The notes under the pieces were generated by a model that saw only the letters and a list, made by a program, of their open reading frames with translations, made no database searches and was not told where the DNA came from. From Reticulitermes speratus (taxonomy: Eukaryota; Arthropoda; Insecta; Blattodea; Rhinotermitidae): DNA of 64,000 nt. Within the stretch, counting starts at the first letter, position 1, and each line of letters opens with the position of its first letter. The DNA lies in NCBI GenBank assembly GCA_021186555.1, contig JAJKFL010000004.1, positions 19,620,406 through 19,684,405 of the forward strand, given 5' to 3'. The position numbers and the translations under genes are program-made. Positions 57,570 to 64,000 of the stretch are shown piece by piece.

Positions 57570-58497
57570 ATAAACAAGAATGCAATTAAAATTAAGAAAA
57601 GTGCCACAACCATTCCGCCTTTGAAAATAATCAGATAGGGCCTACAATATTATTATTTTCTAAGATGGAAATATATTCGAGGATACCCTGTAATAAAACT
57701 GCATCACAATGCTATTATGCATTTGTTTGTATTAATACTGTATTCATTTGATTAACGCACGGAATATGGCCTATATAAAACTAAGTTCTTGTCGTATGAC
57801 TGTGAAGAAGTGTGGACCCTGTTAATATTTCCGTTGTATAGTGCTGCAGTCTTTCGCTAAGCTTTGTATTCCACTCCATTTGTTCATCTTAATAAGATAA
57901 TTTATTATGGTGTGGCAAGGTGACTGTTGTAATTGTGTTAGTTCAGTCCATAAATTCTTGAATGCAAGTGTGCATTGGCCATTCTTCTGAAGTCTTTAAG
58001 TTCTGTAAATATCTGAATGAATTTTCAGTAGTAGTGGGCACTAGACTTCAGAAATTTGATAAGGTTTGACTTTGTACTATAAACATGCAACAATTGAGGA
58101 AAAAAATTGAAAAGCAGCGCCTCCTCTTGTGGACTGTGTACGTTTACTTGGCCCACTTTGCCTGCCCATTTGCTTCTCTACCTAAATTCGCATAGGCGTC
58201 TTTGAGTCTCCGCCGTTGCAGCTTTAATACTCAAGTTTTGACGCCAGACATAGGAGAGTTGTCTGGCACTGATAAGGAAGGGCCAAGTGGGGCCTCTGTT
58301 TAGTTTGCCAGACAGTGCGGCTGAAGTTGGCGTTTTAACAGTTTGACAAATTTGAGTATAGCTCCCAGACCCTTGTATTTGGAGTAACCTGCAATTGTTG
58401 CATACATCTCGGGGGTCATTATTACGATAGTTAAAACTTTGAAACCCTTAAAGAGAAGGTCTATTCAAACTTTACAAAACAGAGATCCACATTCACC
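57570..58497. other. No recognisable feature
   Basis: Nothing recognised apart from unique AT-rich sequence. Confidence 0.4.
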
Positions 58498-58564
58498 GAA
58501 ATTCCTGCACTAATTTTCAGTTTTTTAACCAACGAATGCACTTTTATTCTCGTATTTTGTTCAA

Positions 58565-58613
58565 TTCATCCTACATATGTTTCGGCCGTGACTCGGCCAT
58601 CATCAGGGGTACA
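58565..58613 (-). ncRNA. Hammerhead-like motif, left arm (minus strand)
   Basis: This has the same core as the right-arm copy: CTGATGA, T, GGCC, GAGTCAC, GGCC, GAAAC, ATAT, GTA, GGATG. Stem II is four perfect pairs. Stem III ACAT/ATGT is palindromic and could also pair between two molecules. Confidence 0.55.
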
Positions 58614-58846
58614 TTGATAAGTTCACTTCACTGTTCACTGGTCCATTTGGTATTATCACACAACCGTTACACTGTTTGGGGCTATTTTTTACATTGACAA
58701 TCACCAGTATAAAAAGTTTCTTCAAGTTGTTTCTTGAAATGTCTTGGTGTATATAGTATTGATCTTGCGTTTGAAGTATAAAGTATAGCACTCTAAGGTG
58801 TACATATAGAGCACTCTGTCGTGAACAATGAAGTGAACTTATCAGT

Positions 58847-58893
58847 GTACCCCTGATGATGGCCGAGTCACGGCCGAAACATATGTAGGATGA
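58847..58893 (+). ncRNA. Hammerhead-like motif, right arm (plus strand)
   Basis: TACCC precedes CTGATGA (58853-58859). T58860 is the extra residue. GGCC at 58861-58864 pairs with 58872-58875. GAAAC is 58876-58880, GTA ends at 58887, and GGATG follows. CC/GG starts stem I, with an A-C mismatch then U-A. The predicted cleavage position is after A58887. Confidence 0.55.
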
Positions 58894-58999
58894 GTTGAAC
58901 AAAATACGAAAATAAAAACTGCATTCGTTGTTTAAAAAACTGAAAATTAATGTCAAGATGCACGGTGATGAACACAACGTGAAACTCCTGCACTAGTTT

Positions 59000-59589
59000 A
59001 CTTGAAACAAGAAGTCACGTAGCCTGCTCCTTATCCTGTTTCCTTAAGGCAGAACCTTTTAACTTACGCAAATTTTGGGATTGTGATCATTTTCGGGTGA
59101 TTCTTTTCGAAGTTCATTCTGTAAATTTTTTGGAATGTGGGAAAGCTTTAACCTCTATTTTGACAGTAACACTAATTGATCATGATCGAATATTTATATC
59201 GACAGCTACAGTTGTGCCGTTTATTAATGTGAACAATAACGTATTCTTCTTTTTTTTTCATCACACGAAACGCAATTATGTTACATGAAGTCCGAGGGAG
59301 ATGAATTTAAATAATATACAGTGGAAGTGGCGTAAATGAGACATTTTGTGTTGAGAAATCCGAACCAGGCGGAAAATGTCGCTTGGTAGTTTTTCACATA
59401 GAAGCGGTTGAATATTAGAATAAATTACATATTTAGTATCCGTAGAGAATATTTGCTAAAAGTTATCCTAAATGTTGTTAGGCGCCTCACTGGTACTCTG
59501 AATTACTCTATGAGACGCTAGGCTGCGGTGTCGCCAGTGTTCATTAAATCTTTATAGCCTTGTGGTTACCAGGTTTTAACATCCAACAA
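59000..59589. other. No recognisable feature
   Basis: Nothing recognised. Confidence 0.4.
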
Positions 59590-60512
59590 TGTAGGCTATA
59601 TACGTATAACGTAACATTGTTTGCGTCCGTGTAACCATTGTTGCAGTAGAAATAAAACAATGCATTCTGTGTCTGTTGTTGTTCAGCTACATTTCCATGT
59701 CAACTGTATGAAAATACTGAGTGTTAACACATTAAGGGCTTTATGACAAATTACTGTCGCCGGCAACAATAAAACGTACGTAGGTCTTCATATAAACTGC
59801 CCGATGCTACATTGAAAAAAGTAATTTTTGTTTGCGCATGTCCTGTTTTGGACATACAATTTGGCTAAACACATCCTAATGACAGGTAGGTCATTGTGTA
59901 GTTTCTCAGTTTTTGTGTTGCCGTAAAACATTTTACGAGATCAGAAGTAATTAATTAAGCTAAGGTATAAGTATTAAATATTTCGTGTATCTGTATTCTT
60001 GCCTTAGTTTTATTCGGCATGCAAATCGCATCCCGCCGCATTATATTGTCATTTGTGGCCTGTCTGGCTGTACCGTATTTTTTTACATTGCCTTATAAAC
60101 GGTACGATTTTCGGGAAAAAATATGTTGACCATAAAATGTGTTTTGATTTTATCTACTGCGTGTGTCTGAAATATTTTCATTGCAAGAGGAATTCAGCAA
60201 GATGTTATGGTACATGTACATAGGTCTTAGTGTAAAGTACCCGTTATTCTTGTAAATTTTAATAAAACTTGACTCTTGTCGACTGATTTTCGGAAAATCC
60301 TCAAATATCAAATTTCATGAAAATCCGTCCATTGGGAGACGCGTTGTTCCATGCGGACAGACAGACGGAGGGACGGACGGACAGACGGGCGAGGACGACA
60401 GACGACGAGGACGGACAGACGGACAGGAGGACGGACAGACTGACGAGGACGGACAGACAGACAGTCATGACGAAGCTGCAGTCGCTTTTCGCAATTTTGC
60501 GAACGCGCCTTA
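59590..60512 (+). repeat. Repeat family F, copy 4 (long form)
   Basis: The plus-orientation long form, about 920 bp, runs from GCGTCCGTGTAACCATTG at the left to TTGCGAACGCGCCTTAA at the right. It contains the internal block shared with copy 3 (AATGCATTCTGTGTCTG) and TAAAGTACCCGTTATTCTTG shared with copy 2. A (GACAGACGGAC)n-type minisatellite is at 60355-60470. It is non-coding. Confidence 0.8.
60355..60470. repeat. GACAGACGGACG minisatellite within repeat F
   Basis: Purine-rich GACA/GACG units with GAGGAC interruptions. It is expanded relative to the corresponding stretches in the other F copies. Confidence 0.9.
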
Positions 60513-61059
60513 ATCGTACATATGCCCACATAGTGTATTTGTATGATTCTTATGTATCTCTGTACAAATAGTGATTATTTCCCTGTACAGCAGTAACTGT
60601 TTTTATAACCGAGGCACAGTATGTTTACTGCGCGGTCCGAGATAAATCTTTAAATATATTTCAGGTTAATCATTTTTTAAAGGGATACACTGTAGTTGTG
60701 TTTTCGTCCACTGATTGCGGGATCGTATATTGAAACAAGCTGCCGACTCTTTAGGTTCTCCTATTTCAATCGACAATGCCTAGTCACTGCATTTAGTTAC
60801 AGTTTGAAACAAAATACTGAATATATTTTCGGGATGTGTCTATTATGAAACGATGCTAATTTATACTTTGCCTGATTCAGGGTCTTTGAGGCTTTTCTTA
60901 TCATTTCCAGCAGAATGCAAATAGACCGTGGCTATTACAAATTTGTCTTCTCACTATATGTACCTTCCTTTTTTCTTCTCGTTATCCATGACAAATTGTT
61001 TATTTCATTCAGAACAATACAAAGCAGTTGTGAACGGTATCGATACATTACCAAAAAAT
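60513..61059. other. No recognisable feature
   Basis: Nothing recognised. Confidence 0.4.
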
Positions 61060-61071
61060 CATTCAAAATAT

Positions 61072-61330
61072 ATACATAATTTTGGTGGCGCAACAGGGCA
61101 ACTCGGGCCTAGTCTGCCTCATTTTTGGAGTTTCTAGGTCACACACAATTAGACACACACACCCGGTAGGACTCCCCTGAACGAGTAATCAGCTGGTCGC
61201 AGATGCGGCTACCTACACAACAAACACAAAGAGACGAACGTCCATGCTGTCAGTGGGATTCGAACCCGCGATTCCAGCAATCAAGCGACTTCATACCTAC
61301 GCTTTAGACCACACGGCCACAGGGATCGGC
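61072..61330 (-). mobile_element. SINE family A copy with 12-bp TSD
   Basis: The minus-strand element is flanked by CATTCAAAATAT (61060-61071 and 61331-61342). The head is GGCCGTGTGGTCTAAAGCG with B box CGGGTTCGAATCCCACTG. The body follows family A, but its 3' end is diverged (ACTAGGCCCGAGTTGCCCTG). Confidence 0.9.
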
Positions 61331-61342
61331 CATTCAAAATAT

Positions 61343-62097
61343 TACACAAGTAAACTTTAAAATGGTGCCAGTGTAGTAATTTCGACGTTACTACGTTGCT
61401 GAAATAATGACCCTGGATAAATCCAAAAAATCACTCTCCTAACAATTGAACTTAAACCACTGTTCGAGAATTCAGCATTACTGATGGCGCATCCTAAAAT
61501 GAACGCCCGTGTTACCTGACCCAATACAAATGCTTCGTCGGACAGAACACTGCACTGTTAGTGAAGTATTTGCACAGTTATCAAACTAAATATTGTGTGT
61601 GTGGTAGCATTTCAAACCCTCTCTACAAATAATTTCAATTTCTTTTTTTTTTTTTTGGAGTGAAATGAGTGGGAAGAGAGAAATATTTTGTTCAAAGTTA
61701 CGTGTTTATGTACGTCTGTGTATGTACGTAGACTGTCCTGTTTAATTACGTAAATTCCGTCCCCACTTGTGCTGCTGGTGTTCTCTCTGCGTTACGTTCA
61801 TTTCGAATTCAATCGATAATTATTCATCGAAATGTTTTGTTCGGTGCACCGTGGAAAATTAAATAATGCAAATGAGAAGTTGGAATCTGGAATAATTGGC
61901 AAATGAGACCTACTACTACAGATAGAAATCAAAGAGAGATTGGAGAAGGAAAGAGATATAGAGGAAAAGGAATATTAATATTTGTACAGATTAGAATGTA
62001 GAGACCGCCACTGAAGACCACATGTATGTACAAGTAATTTATTCTCGTGCCGAATACATGTCATTTCCGATAGGGAAATTTAATATCGTAACGCAAA
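61343..62097. other. No recognisable feature
   Basis: A T12 run at 61645; otherwise nothing recognised. Confidence 0.4.
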
Positions 62098-62107
62098 TAA
62101 AATTGTG

Positions 62108-62392
62108 GGCCGAGATAGCGTAGTTGGTATAGCGACTCGCTACGGGCTGGACGGTCCGGGGATCGAATGCTGGTGGGGGGCGAGATTTTTCGCCCCCGTC
62201 CCTACCGGCCCTGGGGCCCACCCAGCCTTCTGCACAATGCGTACCAGGTCTCTTTTTCGGGGGTAAAGTGGCTGGGGCGTGGGGTTGACCACCCTTCCCC
62301 ATCTAGCGCCGAGGTTAAAGAAAGAGTAGAGGTATGCCTCTACTCCCACTCTGTGTCTTCATGGCCTGTGAACTGCGCCCTTTTCACAGAAG
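62108..62392 (+). mobile_element. SINE family D with imperfect TSD
   Basis: The plus-strand head GGCCGAGATAGCGTAGTTGG, TATAGCGACTCGC, then GGGGATCGAATGCTGG (B-box-like). The central domain GGCCCTGGGGCCCACCCAGC, TACCAGGTCTC, GGGGGTAAAGTGGCTGGGGC, CCATCTAGCGCCGAGGTTAA is shared with families B, G and H. Flanks TAAAATTGTG (62098-62107) and TAAAATTAGTG (62393-62403) form a likely target duplication. Confidence 0.85.
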
Positions 62393-62403
62393 TAAAATTA
62401 GTG

Positions 62404-63469
62404 AAATTCGAAACAACATTAAGCAAGATTGCAGTGGTGTAATTCGATATAGTATTAGGCCTGCAGATTTTTACAAATGCGGAGTATTGTGAATTTGCTT
62501 TCCTCTTTGGTTTTTATTTTAGTTTGTTGCAGACGAAAGTTTATATCTTCTTTTCCTTTAGCTTAACCATCTTGTGCTGAACTGTCGTGACAATTTTTGT
62601 TCCGCTGATATTTGTGTGAGACAGACTAATAAGTGTGTCTGTTACTATCAGAGGAATGCATTATTTTGCTTCGCATCGTTACACGGTGTGACATATGAGT
62701 ATCGAAAAGCGTTTCAAAAGAAAATTATATTCTGCAACGTGAGGAATATTTCGTATCATGTATCTTTTCTTCAGAAAATCTATGAAATGCTATTTTATTT
62801 TGGTGTGAATTAGGGTTCATTCTAGGCCGATGCGAGGCAAAAAAAAGTAAATCAGCGGAACAAATTTTCTGAATGATCTCTTGTAAGAAATAAACATCCA
62901 TTCAGTAGCTTTAGAGGTAAAACCTGCCGACGGATAGACTGCACGATGAACGTGCTAGGCGTTCATTTTATATACTTCGTGTAAACAATGCACAAAATTG
63001 CAGGAATATATCGCCCATTTCTACAATCCCTATGGACACTAGCCTGCTGATTTTTCATTTGCATTTCATTTGAATCCTGCAGTATTTGAGAGAATGTAAA
63101 CTGTCATTTGATTTTTTTTTCGAATGGTTTTGAGCCATTGTCTCTCGCTCTGAAGGAATGAAACAAGTTTCAAAAACCTGAAACCAAGGTAGGGAAAATA
63201 TTCGGAATTTGAAGAATGAATGTAGTGTTGACTAGAGTACAAGTCATAACAGTGATATATGGAGCACGGTTAAAAGTCTGTTACTGCGTTTTGGGATTTG
63301 GACGTATTTTATTCAATTTCTAGTTTATTGGTCCAATTCTTCCTTTCTGCGTTATACAGGTATCCTTCTGTTGCTCAGTTAAGGGTAGTTTAAAATACGT
63401 TAAAAGTGTCACTGTGCTTAATTAAATATCAAGGCATGCAAACACGTGAGACGGTGGAGGTGTAGCTAC
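62404..63469. other. No recognised gene
   Basis: The 62574-62813 frame (79 codons) has no recognised domain. The rest is AT-rich. Confidence 0.4.
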
Positions 63470-63697
63470 ACGCAATCTTAATGTCGGCACTAGATGGAGA
63501 TTAGAAGTCAGTTTTACTTCCCTGTCGCTTTAACCCCCCCCCCCCTTCTATAGAGTCTGCGACAGCAATTGGTGACTTGGGTGGGCCCCAGGGCTGGCGA
63601 GGACGAGGTGGCGAAGAAAGAGTCACTGTCCCTGCTGGGAATCGAACACCGGTTATGCAGCTGATAACTAGCCACTATACTGACTGCCACCCAGACT
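63470..63697 (-). mobile_element. SINE family H
   Basis: On the minus strand: tRNA-like head GGTGGCAGTCAGTATAGTGG, CTAGTTATCAGC, CCGGTGTTCGATTCCCAGCA. Then CAGCCCTGGGGCCCACCCAA and a G12 run (63534-63545), GTTAAAGCGACAGGGAAG, CTGACTTCTAATCTCCATCT, AGTGCCGACATTAAG. The second half matches the central domain of B, D and G. No clear target duplication. Confidence 0.75.
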
Positions 63698-63974
63698 CAT
63701 GAAGGGCACTCTTCCCAAGCGCCATTAAGGTGCATGAGAAAATGGAGTTAAAGCTCCACATTTACTTGTTCTTTTCATTAAATGGAAGTATCGTTCGGGT
63801 AGGGGTTGGGTGGATCAGAGACCCAGTCAGAATGCGATTGCAAAAGTAAACACCTTTACTTGTCTTGTAAAGAAATGTGTGTAAGAGGACAAATTATTAA
63901 TTTATGTACATGTAGGACTCTCCGCTCTCAGTTTTGCTTGCTTCCCGAGTAACAGATATTCTCAAAAGCCCATA
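63698..63974. other. No recognisable feature
   Basis: Nothing recognised. Confidence 0.4.
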
Positions 63975-63977
63975 ATT

Positions 63978-64000
63978 TGCCGTGCCATGGCTCAGGCGGT
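63978..64000 (+). mobile_element. SINE family C, 5' end cut by the window edge
   Basis: GCCGTGCCATGGCTCAGGCG is the tRNA-like start of family C; the element continues past the window. Confidence 0.75.

Larger units (their letters stand above)
58498..58999. mobile_element. Large palindromic element with two hammerhead-like motifs and TSD-like flanks
   Basis: Two arms of about 128 bp, 58511-58638 and 58821-58949, are reverse complements at about 95% identity around a 182-bp centre. The element is flanked by near-identical direct repeats (58498-58516 and 58981-58999, 17 of 19 identical; core TCCTGCACTA). Each arm carries a full hammerhead-like motif, so one lies on each strand. No protein frame is present. 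High arm identity implies recent origin or gene conversion. Confidence 0.8.

Overview
This window looks like intergenic or deep intronic DNA from a large, AT-rich, repeat-laden insect genome. I recognise no host protein-coding exon, no genuine tRNA, rRNA or snRNA gene, and nothing prokaryotic. Several tRNA-derived SINE families, degraded RTE-like LINE 3' ends and a mariner of insect type together suggest a polyneopteran such as a cockroach or termite. That placement is inference from remembered repeat families and is not tested by any search.

Layout. 0.4-1.8 kb: a nearly intact mariner (TA-flanked, 29-bp inverted repeats, DD34D transposase broken by one nonsense codon close to its C-terminus). 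2.7-11.9 kb: two copies of a non-coding repeat family (called F here), SINEs, a 12-bp-TSD inverted-repeat element (7.8-8.2 kb), a ~710-bp tetranucleotide satellite (8.7-9.4 kb), and a hAT MITE nested inside the second F copy. 13 kb: permuted LINE fragments. 15-29 kb: SINEs, a TA-flanked MITE (17.0-17.6 kb), a second hAT MITE (20.6 kb) and a nested SINE-in-SINE (25.2-25.7 kb). 31-36 kb: more SINEs and simple repeats. 41.6-51.3 kb: LINE 3' fragments, the third F copy and a long hairpin. 52.8 kb: a tRNA-headed SINE with a 14-bp TSD. 58.5-59.0 kb: a large near-perfect palindrome. 59.6-60.5 kb: the fourth F copy. 61-64 kb: SINEs up to the window edge.

The observation I find most interesting is a recurrent small RNA-like motif. 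It consists of CTGANGA-T, a variable but self-complementary hairpin, CGAAAC, a short loop, then GTA. It occurs at least six times in clear form, on both strands, usually inside inverted-repeat elements, and two of those elements have 12-19 bp flanking direct repeats. The hairpin sequence changes between copies while pairing is kept. This matches the architecture of hammerhead ribozymes, which are known from Penelope-like retroelements and retrozymes, except for one consistent extra U after the CUGANGA box.

A second theme is SINE modularity. Four families with different tRNA-like heads (B, D, G, H) share one central domain, two others (A and E) share a 3' end, and family A carries at least three different 3' modules. 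Insertion order can be read in places: hAT into F at 11.2 kb, and SINE into SINE at 25.4 kb.
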